A stretch of 64,000 bases of DNA. Origin: Saprospirales bacterium GYS_P2D (lineage in GTDB: Bacteria > Bacteroidota > Bacteroidia > Chitinophagales > Saprospiraceae). The DNA is taken from assembly GCA_009833045.1 (NCBI GenBank), contig WUUP01000012.1, forward strand, positions 1-64,000. Direction: 5' to 3'. A program made the position numbers and the translations under genes. The notes beneath the pieces are model-generated. The model searched no databases and was not told the origin of the DNA. It saw nothing but the letters and a program-made list of their open reading frames with translations. This document shows positions 37,682-47,698 of this stretch, piece by piece. Every line of letters starts with the position of its first letter. Within the stretch, counting starts at the first letter, position 1.

Positions 37682-39049
37682 TTAATTATTTCGCTCAGAG
37701 ATCTTCATCTGGACCCCATTCTTAGGTCGGAGTGTGATGAGAGGTTGAGCGATCACCTCTACAGACGCATCCCACTCCCAGTCAAAGTGAGCTAATAGCT
37801 CATATAGCGCCATCTGCATCTCGAGCATTGCAAAATGATTACCAATACAAAGTCTTGGCCCTCCACCAAATGGATAGTAGGCATAGCTATGTTTGGCTTT
37901 TTTATTCTCTTTGTCAAAACGCTCTGGGATAAAGTCATTCGGTCGATTCCAGACCCGAGAGTCTCGGTGAGTGCCGTACACATACAGACCGATGAGATCA
38001 CCTGCTCCTATAGAGACATTCTTGATCTGATCATCACCGATGGCTACTCTATCGAGTATCCAGGCTGGAGGATATAGCCTCATGATCTCTGAGATGACAT
38101 TATTAGCATATTCGCCAGTCATGAGGGTAGCCATTGATATGCCATCGACTGATATCCTTTGATACTCCTTTCTGATTTGGTTGATACTCTCAGGATGTGA
38201 GTGGAGCGTATAGAGTCCCCACGTGAGGGCATTTGCAGTAGTCTCATGTCCTGCTGTGAACAATATCAACGCCTCATCGAGCAATTGCTCCTTCGTCATG
38301 GACTCACCTGTATCCTCGTAGCGGCTATTGATGAGCATATCGAGGAAATCATCATTTTCAGAAGGATGCTCGAGTCGCTCAGCGATGACTCGCCGCATGA
38401 TGTCTTTTGTCTCTTCTGCGAGGTCGTGTGCCTTTTTCATCTGGCCAGTGAGATGCCTATACCAGTTAAACATCGGCTGCCTGACCTCCTTGATGATGTG
38501 CTCCTGCAGCTCAGTGAAGGCCACTCCCAGCTCAGTGATCTGATCCGACGAGATCCCCGTACTGAATAAACTTTTGGAAACGATCCGCAGGGTCAGCTCC
38601 ATCATCTCTTGCGCTATATTGAGCGAGGGATTAGTCTTGATTTTCACCTTCAGATCAGCGATGTAGTCTTGGAGTTCTGAGTACATCGTCTGGACGAGCG
38701 CTTCTATCTTGGCCTTGTGAAATCCCGGCTGTATCAGTCGTCTCTGCTTGAGCCAATACTCCCCATTGATCGTGAGAAGTCCATATCCTATGTATTTGCC
38801 CAGTGACTCCGTCTGTAGCTCGGACTTTCGGTAGTTTTTATTATTCTTTTGGAGGATGTGCTGTACTACATCGGGATCGATAGACATAACGATTTTCTTA
38901 CCTCCGACGATACGAGTATAGTAGGTAGGACCATACTCAGCTATCGCCTCATTGATCACCGGGATTGGGTTTTCTACGAATTTTAATGCACCTAACAAGG
39001 TCTTAATATATGGGACAGATTTTACTGGATAATCCGAGAGTTCAATCAT
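37682..39049 (-). CDS. Cytochrome P450
   Basis: This 455-residue soluble monooxygenase has the heme-binding loop FGGGPRLCIGNHFA (Cys 401), the I-helix oxygen motif LFTAGHETTANALTWGLY and the ExxR in ISEIMRLYPP. The overall form is like the CYP102/CYP4 type found in other bacteria, often acting on fatty acids or terpenoids. The substrate and redox partner are not encoded nearby. The next gene upstream (zinc-protease-like lipoprotein) ends 6 bp before its start, so they may be co-transcribed. Confidence 0.93.
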   Translation of the reverse strand: MIELSDYPVKSVPYIKTLLGALKFVENPIPVINEAIAEYGPTYYTRIVGGKKIVMSIDPDVVQHILQKNNKNYRKSELQTESLGKYIGYGLLTINGEYWLKQRRLIQPGFHKAKIEALVQTMYSELQDYIADLKVKIKTNPSLNIAQEMMELTLRIVSKSLFSTGISSDQITELGVAFTELQEHIIKEVRQPMFNWYRHLTGQMKKAHDLAEETKDIMRRVIAERLEHPSENDDFLDMLINSRYEDTGESMTKEQLLDEALILFTAGHETTANALTWGLYTLHSHPESINQIRKEYQRISVDGISMATLMTGEYANNVISEIMRLYPPAWILDRVAIGDDQIKNVSIGAGDLIGLYVYGTHRDSRVWNRPNDFIPERFDKENKKAKHSYAYYPFGGGPRLCIGNHFAMLEMQMALYELLAHFDWEWDASVEVIAQPLITLRPKNGVQMKISERNN

Positions 39050-39055
39050 TTGTTT

Positions 39056-40009
39056 TTATATACTGTATACTTTGACAGACATATACCACGGCACACCGAG
39101 TGTACCTGCATTGAGAGAGGCTACAGACTCCCTTTGCGGTATTTTGTAATCAAACCAGTAGATGAACTCTTCGTTCAAGAAAACATAATAAAAATCCCCC
39201 TGCCGACGAATCGTTATTTTATTTGCTCCATCCAGTACTTTATCAAAGTCTTCTTCGAGATACATCAGTCCCCAAACATCATTGCCGCTATCGATAGCGA
39301 ATAGGCCATCTCTATTAAACCCCACTCGTATCCGATCATCGTTAGCCGCTCCCATAAATTGAATTCCGACAAATCCCTCGGATGTACCAGAGATCATATC
39401 AACTTCTATTTCAAAATTCCCTTGACTGATCCCGATAGCACTTTCTTCAAAGGTTTCTTGGTTTTGAATAGACACGACCTCTATTCTATTAAGGATCGCT
39501 GGATCATCATATTCCGCACGACGGTCCACCCAGTCTGGTGCCGCCAAAGCAGTATTAAAAAACTCTTGTCGGTAATAGGCTAATCGACTACCAGCATAAT
39601 TAATCACAGCATTACTACCCTCTGGTATAGGGCTTCCTCTCATGCGGCTGGCCCATTCTCCATTTGGTAGTTTATCATTGCGGTGACCTCTGAATAGCTC
39701 ACAGTGACCGAGCTCATGGAATATCAATCCTTCTTTGTCAAACTCTGAAAGATCTTCCCAAAATACCTTCTCAATCTCTATAAGATGATCTCCACGACAT
39801 ACGCCTCCTGTCTCCAGATCTACCCTCTCTCTAAATCGTATAGTCAGCCCTGTATCACTGAAGTCAATATCGTGTCCATACTCCGCAGCCATATCTATGA
39901 AGCGATCTACATATGGCTGAAAAGTGAGCGGCACATCATATACCGGCTCATCAGCCCCGCAGCCCACGAGCGAAAAACAAAAAATCGATAGTACGATGAC
40001 TCTATTCAT
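39056..40009 (-). CDS. Lipoprotein with HELGH zinc-protease-like motif and C-terminal beta domain
   Basis: This protein has 317 residues from the ATG at 40009 (MNRVIVLSIFCFSLVGCG), whose lipobox is LVGC; an upstream ATG at 40033 spoils the signal. Residues about 65-140 contain EGLIFHELGHCELFRGHRND: HExxH plus a third His, as in a family of putative Bacteroidota metalloproteases, though the spacing (HExxHxxxxxxH) is one longer than in metzincins. Residues about 180-317 look like a jelly-roll domain (GNFEIEVDMISGTSEGFVGI, GLFAIDSGNDVWG). The substrate is unknown. Confidence 0.7.
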   Translation of the reverse strand: MNRVIVLSIFCFSLVGCGADEPVYDVPLTFQPYVDRFIDMAAEYGHDIDFSDTGLTIRFRERVDLETGGVCRGDHLIEIEKVFWEDLSEFDKEGLIFHELGHCELFRGHRNDKLPNGEWASRMRGSPIPEGSNAVINYAGSRLAYYRQEFFNTALAAPDWVDRRAEYDDPAILNRIEVVSIQNQETFEESAIGISQGNFEIEVDMISGTSEGFVGIQFMGAANDDRIRVGFNRDGLFAIDSGNDVWGLMYLEEDFDKVLDGANKITIRRQGDFYYVFLNEEFIYWFDYKIPQRESVASLNAGTLGVPWYMSVKVYSI

Positions 40010-40336
40010 GATAAAATGTGCTTTTCCATCCATAAAGTAATCAATTTTTACCTAAGGAAGTTTTACAAAGCTATGCTATACATCAAAGATATTTGGTATA
40101 AACCATTGAAGATCAAACCATATTCTAAATATCTATAATCCTGTCAGAACATAGGGATTAAGAATCCATCATTTAGTATTTTTCATTCTTGATGAACCTT
40201 GGTTTTCATTTTTATAGTAGAGTATATCCAGTAAAAATAATTTGACTGTCAGAAAGGTCAAAAACGATTGGATTAACTTCTACGGCATCAGATCGAGGAA
40301 AACATAAAGCAAAGGAAAGTAGATAAGTAGAAGCTC
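40010..40336. other. Divergent promoter region before pyruvate carboxylase
   Basis: This 327-bp AT-rich gap lies between the divergent lipoprotein and pyc starts. GATATTT (40088-40094) and AAATATC (40127-40133) form a loose inverted repeat. I see no ORF, RNA gene or clear operator. Confidence 0.4.
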
Positions 40337-43300
40337 ATGGAAGAAAAAAAAGGTAAAGAAATCAAAAAGCTACTCGTAGCTAATCGTGGAGAGATCGCTA
40401 TACGTGTATTCAGAGCCGCCTCTGAGATGAATATCCGCACAGTAGCGATATACACTCACGAGGATAGATACTCACTACACCGCTATAAAGCCGATGAGGC
40501 CTATCAAGTCGGCGAAAATGATGATCCACTAAAACCTTATCTCGACATCGATGCGATCATAGCTGTAGCTAAGGAAAACGGCGTCGATGCTATCCATCCA
40601 GGATATGGTTTTTTATCAGAGAATGACACATTCGCTCAGGCATGTATCGATGCGGGTATCATCTGGATCGGACCAGCACCGCAGGTGATGCAGGCACTCG
40701 GAGACAAGCTCATGGCAAAAGATGTAGCACTCCGAGCAAATGTCCCGATCGTACAGGCCAGCCAAGGGGCTATACAAAACGTAGAAGAGCTAAAAAGTGA
40801 AGCAAACCGAATCGGCTATCCGATCATGGTCAAAGCTGCAACAGGTGGTGGAGGTCGAGGTATGCGTGTAGTCTACAGCGAAGACGAAATCGTCAATGCC
40901 TACAATGAAGCCTCAGGCGAAGCCAAAACAGCTTTTGGCAATCCGTCTGTATTCGTAGAAAAGTATATCGAGAATCCGAAGCACATCGAGGTGCAGATAC
41001 TCGGAGATACCCATGGTAATCTCGTACACCTATTTGAGCGGGACTGTAGCGTACAGCGTCGACATCAGAAGGTCGTAGAGGTTGCGCCAGCTGTGACACT
41101 CAAGTCTATCACTAAAAACAATCTCTACAAATATGCTCTGGCCATCTGTGGAGAGCTCGACTATCAAAATGCCGGTACTGTTGAGTTTCTCGTAGATAAG
41201 GATGAAAACATATTCTTCATCGAGGTCAATACTCGTATACAGGTAGAACACACGATCACCGAAGTCATCACAGGTATCGACATCGTCAAGAGTCAGATAC
41301 TGATCGCTCAGGGCGAAAATCTATTCGGGCCAGCTATAGGCATCTACAGTCAGGAAAATATCTCCTACAGAGGAGTAGCCATCCAGTGTCGTATCACGAC
41401 GGAGGATCCATCTCAGGGATTCAAACCTGACTATGGCCGATTAGTCGCCTATCGTAGTGCCAGCGGATTTGGCATACGTCTCGATGCTGGTAATGCCTAT
41501 GCTGGAGCGAGGATCTCTCCATTCTTTGATAGTATGCTCGTGAAGTGTACCGCCTCTGGAGAAAACATGGCTGCAGCCTCTGATCGTCTGCATCGAGCAC
41601 TCCGAGAGTTCAGAATACGAGGTGTAAAATCAAACATCCCATTCCTACTCAACCTGCTGAAGAATGAAGAATTCAGAAATGGCAATACTACGGTCAACTT
41701 CATAAAAGAAAATCCAAATCTGGTCAATACTAAAGTCAACTGGAAGGATCGAGGTACAAAGATGATCACCTATCTGGCCGAGACTATCGTCAATGGCAAT
41801 CCAGATGTCAAGAAGCTGGATCCAGATGTGACTTTCGTCAATGCTAAAGTACCAGCGTACAAAAATCTCGAGTATAAAGATGGTACTAAACAGAAGCTCA
41901 CTGAGCTCGGTCCAGAGGGATTCGCTCAGTGGCTCAAAAATGAAAAAATAATACACTATACCGATACGACATTCAGAGATGCGCATCAGTCACTTCTGGC
42001 GACTCGTATGCGTAGCTATGATATGCTCAATGTAGCTGAGTCCTATGCTAAGCATCATGGACACGAGTTATTCTCCATGGAGGTATGGGGAGGAGCGACA
42101 TTTGATGTGTCGATGAGATTTCTCAAAGAGTGCCCATGGCAGCGACTGGAAAAGCTCCGAGAAGCCATCCCTAATACACTCCTCCAGATGCTACTCCGTG
42201 GCTCTAATGCTGTAGGATACAAAGCCTATCCAGATAATCTCATCGAAAAATTTATCGAAGAGTCTTGGAACAAAGGTATCGACGTATTCAGGATTTTTGA
42301 CTCCCTCAACTGGCTCGAAGCCATGAAAACCAGTATACGCACTGTCAGAGAGCGCACGGGAGGTATCGCTGAGGTATGTGTGTGCTATACCGGTGATGTG
42401 CTCAAAGGAGGCAATAACAAATATAACCTGCAGTACTATGTCGATATGGCGAAGGCCGTAGAGGATGAAGGAGCGCACATATTAGCCATTAAAGATATGG
42501 CAGGCCTACTCAAACCAATGGCCGCTGAGGTCCTCATTTCGGGCCTAAAAGAAGCCGTAGACATACCGATACACCTACATACACATGACACCTCATCTAT
42601 CCAGAGTGCGACCTATCTCAAGGCAGTAGACGCCGGAGTAGATGTGATCGACCTGGCGAATAGTGCACTCTCAGGACTCACGAGTCAGCCCAATCTCAAC
42701 TCTGTAGTAGCGATGCTACAGGGCCATGAGCGAGAGAATCCTATCAATCTCGAAAGTCTCAATCGCTACTCAGATTATTGGGAAACTGTGAGACAGTACT
42801 ATTACTCATTTGAGACAGAGCTCAAGGCAGGCACGGCAGAGGTATATGATCACGAGATACCTGGTGGCCAATACTCTAATCTCCGCCCACAGGCACGTGG
42901 TCTCGGACTGGAAGACAAATTTGACGTGATCAAAAAGAACTATAGAGATGTCAACGAGCTACTGGGAGGCATCGTCAAGGTGACACCATCATCCAAAGTG
43001 GTAGGAGATATGGCCATGTTCATGACATCTAATGATCTAACTATCGAGGATATCAAGACTAAAGGGCACACCTTAGCATTCCCTGATTCGATGATCTCTC
43101 TGATGAAAGGAGACCTCGGTCAGCGTACCGAGGGATGGCCTGAGGATTTTCAAAAGATGGTGCTGAAGAATGAAAAAGCATTCACTGAGCGGCCAAATGC
43201 TCATCTGGAGCCTATCGACTTTGATAAGGAATTGGTCAAGTTTCAAGAGGAATTCCCCAATGCTCAAGACCCAGCACATTTCTTAAGCTATAAGCTGTAT

Positions 43301-43798
43301 CCAAAGGTGTTTGCAGATTTTTACGAGCATCTTGAAAACTATGGGGATACGAGTAAACTCCCGAGTCCAGCATTTTTCTATGGCTTAAAATTCAACGAGG
43401 AGATACAGGTCAATATCTCGCAGGGAAAGACTATCATCATACAATATCTCAACACCAATGCTCCGAGAAAGTCCGGTAGTCGATTAGTCATATTCAGACT
43501 GAATGGTGCTACTCGCTCTATACTCGTAGATGATAAGTCTATTGATAATACATTAGCACAGCATCTGAAAGTGTCAGCTGACAATCACGTAGGATCACCA
43601 CTACAGGGATCCCTCTCTAAGATATTAGTCAAGCAGGGCGATGAAGTCAAGACTAACGATCCTCTCTTCATCATCGAAGCGATGAAAATGGAAAGTACGA
43701 TCACCGCTCCTCAGGATGGTATAGTATCAAAAATCCATCTGGGAGAAAAGACACTGGTGCAGCAAGACGACTTAGTACTGGAGCTGGACTTAAAATAA
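40337..43798 (+). CDS. pyc: Pyruvate carboxylase
   Basis: This 1,153-residue single-chain enzyme makes oxaloacetate from pyruvate and bicarbonate. Biotin carboxylase is at about 1-460 (KAATGGGGRGMRVV, FIEVNTRIQVEHTITEVITG), carboxyltransferase at about 535-1030 (DTTFRDAHQSLLATRMRS, DMAGLLKPMAAEVLI, HLHTHDTSSIQS), and the biotin carrier at the end has EAMKMES with the biotinyl Lys 1117. The length fits the family. Its stop overlaps the convergent receiver gene by 9 bp. Confidence 0.97.
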   Translation: MEEKKGKEIKKLLVANRGEIAIRVFRAASEMNIRTVAIYTHEDRYSLHRYKADEAYQVGENDDPLKPYLDIDAIIAVAKENGVDAIHPGYGFLSENDTFAQACIDAGIIWIGPAPQVMQALGDKLMAKDVALRANVPIVQASQGAIQNVEELKSEANRIGYPIMVKAATGGGGRGMRVVYSEDEIVNAYNEASGEAKTAFGNPSVFVEKYIENPKHIEVQILGDTHGNLVHLFERDCSVQRRHQKVVEVAPAVTLKSITKNNLYKYALAICGELDYQNAGTVEFLVDKDENIFFIEVNTRIQVEHTITEVITGIDIVKSQILIAQGENLFGPAIGIYSQENISYRGVAIQCRITTEDPSQGFKPDYGRLVAYRSASGFGIRLDAGNAYAGARISPFFDSMLVKCTASGENMAAASDRLHRALREFRIRGVKSNIPFLLNLLKNEEFRNGNTTVNFIKENPNLVNTKVNWKDRGTKMITYLAETIVNGNPDVKKLDPDVTFVNAKVPAYKNLEYKDGTKQKLTELGPEGFAQWLKNEKIIHYTDTTFRDAHQSLLATRMRSYDMLNVAESYAKHHGHELFSMEVWGGATFDVSMRFLKECPWQRLEKLREAIPNTLLQMLLRGSNAVGYKAYPDNLIEKFIEESWNKGIDVFRIFDSLNWLEAMKTSIRTVRERTGGIAEVCVCYTGDVLKGGNNKYNLQYYVDMAKAVEDEGAHILAIKDMAGLLKPMAAEVLISGLKEAVDIPIHLHTHDTSSIQSATYLKAVDAGVDVIDLANSALSGLTSQPNLNSVVAMLQGHERENPINLESLNRYSDYWETVRQYYYSFETELKAGTAEVYDHEIPGGQYSNLRPQARGLGLEDKFDVIKKNYRDVNELLGGIVKVTPSSKVVGDMAMFMTSNDLTIEDIKTKGHTLAFPDSMISLMKGDLGQRTEGWPEDFQKMVLKNEKAFTERPNAHLEPIDFDKELVKFQEEFPNAQDPAHFLSYKLYPKVFADFYEHLENYGDTSKLPSPAFFYGLKFNEEIQVNISQGKTIIIQYLNTNAPRKSGSRLVIFRLNGATRSILVDDKSIDNTLAQHLKVSADNHVGSPLQGSLSKILVKQGDEVKTNDPLFIIEAMKMESTITAPQDGIVSKIHLGEKTLVQQDDLVLELDLK

Positions 43799-44161
43799 GT
43801 CCAGACTCCGTAGATCATCTGGTCGGAGAGGCTTTCGGACGAGTGCAGCTACATATTCATATTGCTGAGCTTTTTCGAGAGCCTCTTCGTTTTTACTGGC
43901 AGATAGTATTAAAATCTTAGAGTTGAGTTCGATCTCATGTAGTGCCTCGAGAAACTCAATACCCGACAATATCGGCATATCAAGATCAAGGAAAATGAGA
44001 TCAGGGTGAGCGTTGTTGTTTTCTTTGAGTAGAGAGAGTGCCTCAGCAGAATTACTGTAGGTCGTAGTCAGACAGTTAGGACATACTCGCTTGAGCGTCA
44101 AGCTGTTGACTTTGTTTTGAAATTGATCATCATCAATAAACCATACGTTTCTCTCAGTCAT
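43790..44161 (-). CDS. Stand-alone receiver (response regulator) protein 1
   Basis: This 123-residue CheY-like protein consists only of a receiver domain. It has acidic pocket WFIDDD, phospho-acceptor Asp in LIFLDLDMPILSG, switch Ser/Thr in ILSAS and the conserved Lys in RKPL. It resembles two other receivers nearby (44426, 47699), sharing the order of FIDDDxxQ, KR, FLDLxMPxxSG. No DNA-binding or output domain is present, so it acts by protein contact. It is downstream of receiver 2 and overlaps pyc at its 3' end. Confidence 0.88.
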   Translation of the reverse strand: MTERNVWFIDDDQFQNKVNSLTLKRVCPNCLTTTYSNSAEALSLLKENNNAHPDLIFLDLDMPILSGIEFLEALHEIELNSKILILSASKNEEALEKAQQYEYVAALVRKPLRPDDLRSLDLF

Positions 44162-44368
44162 CGATTTATCTTATTAATAGTTAAGACCTCACTCAAAAGA
44201 GCTCAGCCGGGTGTAAAGTGTAATTATTAAATAAGTAATAAGAGCGAAAGTCAACAATGGTTAATTGTGGGTAAGTTTATACAGACGTACCTTCCAATTT
44301 GACAACAAATCTATGTCTTACTGTTCAAAGCGAAGGGAAGTATTCTATGAATGGATGATGCGTTTCTG

Positions 44369-44420
44369 TTTTTGGTAAGTATCGCCCGATTTTTGGTAAG
44401 TATCGTCCGATTTTTGGTTA
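44369..44420. repeat. 21-bp direct repeat between receivers 1 and 2
   Basis: TTTTTGGTAAGTATCGCCCGA (44369-44389) is followed directly by a copy with one change (44390-44410) and a partial third copy (TTTTTGGTTA, 44411-44420). It lies just after the receiver 2 stop, 200 bp before the receiver 1 start. The role is unknown. Confidence 0.85.
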
Positions 44421-44425
44421 TGCCT

Positions 44426-44803
44426 TTAGCTCCCCACCATTTCCATGAGCTTAGAGAGCTTGTTTTTACTTAGTGGCTTAGTGATGTAGGAGAGGACATT
44501 TTCATACTTATCGACGAGAAGCTGATCATCGGGATCGATAGATGAGGAGAGTATTACTATATTGACAGCTATACCTGCTGCCTTGACCTCCGCTAAAAAC
44601 TCTGCTCCTGACATATTTGGCATATTGAGGTCTAAGAAAATCATAGTAGGCATCTCTGCGTTGCCTTTCAGTTGTTGTAATGCCTTGGCTGCAGCAGTGA
44701 AAGAAGTAATCTTCACTCCTTCGCAGCATCGCTTGATAGCCTTGCTGTTGATGATATTCTGTATGCTATCATCATCTACTAACCATATTTTCTTTCCTTC
44801 CAT
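44426..44803 (-). CDS. Stand-alone receiver (response regulator) protein 2
   Basis: This protein has 125 residues from the ATG at 44803 (MEGKKIWLVDDD), chosen because the other two receivers begin the same distance before the acidic pocket; the longer reading starts at TTG 44875. Key residues: DDD pocket, Asp in MIFLDLNMPNMSG, ILSSS, Lys in TKPL. It shares SSSIDPDD and the NVLSYITK ending with receiver 3, more than with receiver 1. Single-domain receiver without output. Confidence 0.88.
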   Translation of the reverse strand: MEGKKIWLVDDDSIQNIINSKAIKRCCEGVKITSFTAAAKALQQLKGNAEMPTMIFLDLNMPNMSGAEFLAEVKAAGIAVNIVILSSSIDPDDQLLVDKYENVLSYITKPLSKNKLSKLMEMVGS

Positions 44804-45205
44804 TTTTGCTCTCTCAGCAGCGTAATTTATTGATCTCCTCATTGATATTATAAATCTGTCTGGATTCGATTTCAATTAGACGCAGTATTTGTAATAATAT
44901 ATCTAACGATTATATGACGCTTTTTAATTCAGATATGACTATAAGAAATCCTAATGTAGTGATAAAGTAATACTATGAGGGTAGATCTGACAGCATATTG
45001 GGACACGATGTATCCCTACTGCATACGATCTGTACACTTCAGATAGTGACACTACTCTGATCCCCGTCTCCTTTAGTCTTAGATTCTTCTTCATTAGTCG
45101 ATCAGTACGATTATATCGTAACTCTCCCCTACCTGATCTCCGTCCTTAAGGCATATCAGTCATGTGGCTGATCACTATTACTATCCATTACTAACTAAAT
45201 CAATT
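44804..45205. other. Divergent control region, receiver 2 and outer membrane receptor
   Basis: This 402-bp gap has no convincing ORF. It contains the inverted repeat TACGAT-TAT-ATCGTA at 45106-45120 and a short ATCAG/CTGAT hairpin near 45157-45174, both before the receptor start. Confidence 0.45.
45106..45120. promoter_or_regulatory. Inverted repeat TACGAT-TAT-ATCGTA
   Basis: A perfect 6-bp inverted repeat with a 3-nt spacer lies 86 bp before the outer membrane receptor start. It shares the TACGA core with the two BlaI-type operators at 48812 and 48838 but has a different spacing. Confidence 0.35.
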
Positions 45206-47620
45206 ATGAAAAAACTTCTATTACTATTCGTATCGACCACCTTTTGTTTCTCCATTTTATCAGCACAGTATAGCCTTAGCGGCAAAATCGTAGATGATAC
45301 TGGCACTGGTCTTGAGTTTGCTAATGTCCTACTACATGCATCTGCGGATAGCTCTTTTGTGAAAGGAGCTATCACTGAGCTCGATGGTAGCTTCACATTC
45401 GATGCTGTCACAGCAGGTAGCTACTACATACAGGCCAGCCAAGTAGGTCTACAGACTCAGACCTACTCTGACATCCTGATCTCCAGTACAGATGTGGCAC
45501 TCGAGCCTATCACCCTCACTGCAGGTCTCGCTCTCGAAGAGGTGGTCGTCACTACGACTCGTCCTCTCATCGAGCTCAAAGCAGACAAAGTCATAGTCAA
45601 TGTGGAAGGGAGCTCAGTATCCGTCGGCAATAATGCACTCGAAGTACTCGAGCGATCTCCCGGCGTCACAGTAGATCAAGACAATAATATTTCCCTCAAG
45701 GGAAAACAAGGAGTCCTCATCACTATCGATGGCAAAAATCAATACATCTCTAATGAGCAACTGAGTCGTATGCTGGAGTCTATGCCTGCCGATGCTATAG
45801 CGAGCATAGAGATCATCCAAAATCCATCAGCTAAGTACGATGCAGCAGGCAATGCTGGAGTCATAAATATCAAACTCAAGAAAAAAGAAAATCTTGGGAC
45901 AAACGGGAGCTTGACTCTCGGCGCTGGACATGGTAGATATGCTAAAGCGAATAGCGGAATCAACCTGAATCATCGCACGGAGCAAATGAATCTATACGGT
46001 AGCTATAATAATCGCTACTGGAAGGGATTTCAAGATATAAATATCAATCGATCGGTCCCTACTGCGACAGGTCTCAGCTTTTTTGAAAATCAGAGTGATA
46101 TGATCAATATCTCACGTAGTCATAATGCTAAGGTAGGACTGGACTACTACCTCTCTGATCGCACCACATTCGGAGTATTGGGTCGTACTAATTTTGGAAG
46201 ATTCAATGGAACCAATGATAATATCACACAGATCGCTGGAGTGAATCAACAGAATTTTGATAAATCACGCACTCTACTCGAGAGCGAAGAAACATGGACA
46301 CAAATCGCCGCTAATATCAATCTGGCTCATGAGATATCCGACCAAAGCTCGATCAACGTAGATGTCGACTATTCTATCTATGACAATCCTAATCATGCTA
46401 TGTATGACAACTTCTTCTACCTCAGCGATGGATCTCAAGCGATGGCCGATCTACTCCTCGACAATACCAGCGATGTCAATGTAGATATATTAGCCACTAA
46501 GCTGGACTATAACACACAGATCGGAGACATCAGTATCGAGACCGGTGCTAAATATAGCTATGTCACTACGGACAATAATACCGAATTCATGGAGTATCAG
46601 AATACAGAGTGGGTATCAGATCCTACCCTGTCAAATGAATTCACCTATGATGAATCAATCATCGCTGGATACCTAAATGGCTCAACTATCATAGGCAAAG
46701 TCAATCTACAGGCGGGACTCCGTATGGAGCACACTATCTCTGATGGATACAGCCCAACTATGGATCAGCAGGTGAAGAAGGAATACACTAACCTATTCCC
46801 GTCGATGAGCATATCACACCCTATCGGAGAAAAAAGTAATCTGAGCTATACCTACTCACGAAGGATCGATAGACCGACCTATAGAAATCTCAATCCATTT
46901 ATCTATTTCTTAGACCAGTTCACTTTCATGAAGGGAAATCCATTCTTAAGTCCGCAGATGTCTAATGCCTTTGGTGTAAACTATAGCTTAGGGCGTAGCC
47001 TATTCGTCTCAGCCAACTATAGTCACACTACCGACGCCATGACTGAGATCCTGGATCAAAATGACGAGACACAGCAGACCTTTCAGACAGTAGTGAATCT
47101 GGATGACTTCAGAAACTATAGTCTCAATGTGACAGCGCCTATCGTAGTCGGCCAAAACTGGACCACAAGATGGAGCCTCACAGGATTTTATAATGATTTC
47201 AGCAGTGCTAACAGTGAAATAGATGTGCAATCAGATCAGCTCTCCTATCATATCAATGTATCTAATGATATATCGATCAATGATAAGCTAAAGGCAGAGG
47301 TCGGAGCATTCTATCAGTCGGCTTTGACCTACGGTATATTCGAGATAAAGCCAAGATACAGTGTCGATCTCGGTGCCAGCTACAAGGTGATGGAGGGGAA
47401 AGGAAGCCTCAAGCTAAGTGTCAAAGATATATTCTGGACGAATAACAATGATGTCTTAATAGATCACGAAAGTATAGATCTCCGGACGAGAAATGTCCGA
47501 GAATCCAGAAGAGCTCAGTTGACCTTCAATTACAATTTTGGAAATCAAAAGGTCAAAAAAGCAAGAAATAGATCAACAGCCATGTCTGACGAAGAAAACC
47601 GAGTGGGTCGGTCTAATTAA
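45206..47620 (+). CDS. TonB-receptor-like outer membrane beta-barrel protein with CarboxypepD-like N-terminus
   Basis: This protein has 804 residues from the ATG at 45206 (MKKLLLLFVS). The signal peptide is about 1-21. Then comes a carboxypeptidase-regulatory-like domain (SLSGKIVDDTGTGLEFANVL, GSFTFDAVTAGSYYIQ), a plug-like region (EVVVTTTRPLIELKADKVIV, ALEVLERSPGVTVDQDNNIS, SIEIIQNPSAKYDAAGNAGV) and a barrel of about 550 residues. It fits the Bacteroidota outer membrane beta-barrel family related to TonB receptors. The ligand is unknown. It sits between the receiver genes. Confidence 0.88.
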   Translation: MKKLLLLFVSTTFCFSILSAQYSLSGKIVDDTGTGLEFANVLLHASADSSFVKGAITELDGSFTFDAVTAGSYYIQASQVGLQTQTYSDILISSTDVALEPITLTAGLALEEVVVTTTRPLIELKADKVIVNVEGSSVSVGNNALEVLERSPGVTVDQDNNISLKGKQGVLITIDGKNQYISNEQLSRMLESMPADAIASIEIIQNPSAKYDAAGNAGVINIKLKKKENLGTNGSLTLGAGHGRYAKANSGINLNHRTEQMNLYGSYNNRYWKGFQDININRSVPTATGLSFFENQSDMINISRSHNAKVGLDYYLSDRTTFGVLGRTNFGRFNGTNDNITQIAGVNQQNFDKSRTLLESEETWTQIAANINLAHEISDQSSINVDVDYSIYDNPNHAMYDNFFYLSDGSQAMADLLLDNTSDVNVDILATKLDYNTQIGDISIETGAKYSYVTTDNNTEFMEYQNTEWVSDPTLSNEFTYDESIIAGYLNGSTIIGKVNLQAGLRMEHTISDGYSPTMDQQVKKEYTNLFPSMSISHPIGEKSNLSYTYSRRIDRPTYRNLNPFIYFLDQFTFMKGNPFLSPQMSNAFGVNYSLGRSLFVSANYSHTTDAMTEILDQNDETQQTFQTVVNLDDFRNYSLNVTAPIVVGQNWTTRWSLTGFYNDFSSANSEIDVQSDQLSYHINVSNDISINDKLKAEVGAFYQSALTYGIFEIKPRYSVDLGASYKVMEGKGSLKLSVKDIFWTNNNDVLIDHESIDLRTRNVRESRRAQLTFNYNFGNQKVKKARNRSTAMSDEENRVGRSN

Positions 47621-47665
47621 GAATAGTGTATCACTAAAGTTTTAGTAGTAATTGATTCAACACAG

Positions 47666-47693
47666 TAGAGCTGCGGAATAGTCCGTGGCTCTA
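47666..47693. terminator. Hairpin between receptor and receiver 3 genes
   Basis: TAGAGC (47666-47671) pairs with GCTCTA (47688-47693) and CGGA with TCCG inside, around an ATAG loop, between convergent genes. The following T-content is modest. Confidence 0.55.
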
Positions 47694-47698
47694 TTGAT

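Noticed and set aside
44369-44420. Short CRISPR or attachment site
   Set aside because: Only two and a half direct copies without spacers and no cas or integrase gene nearby.
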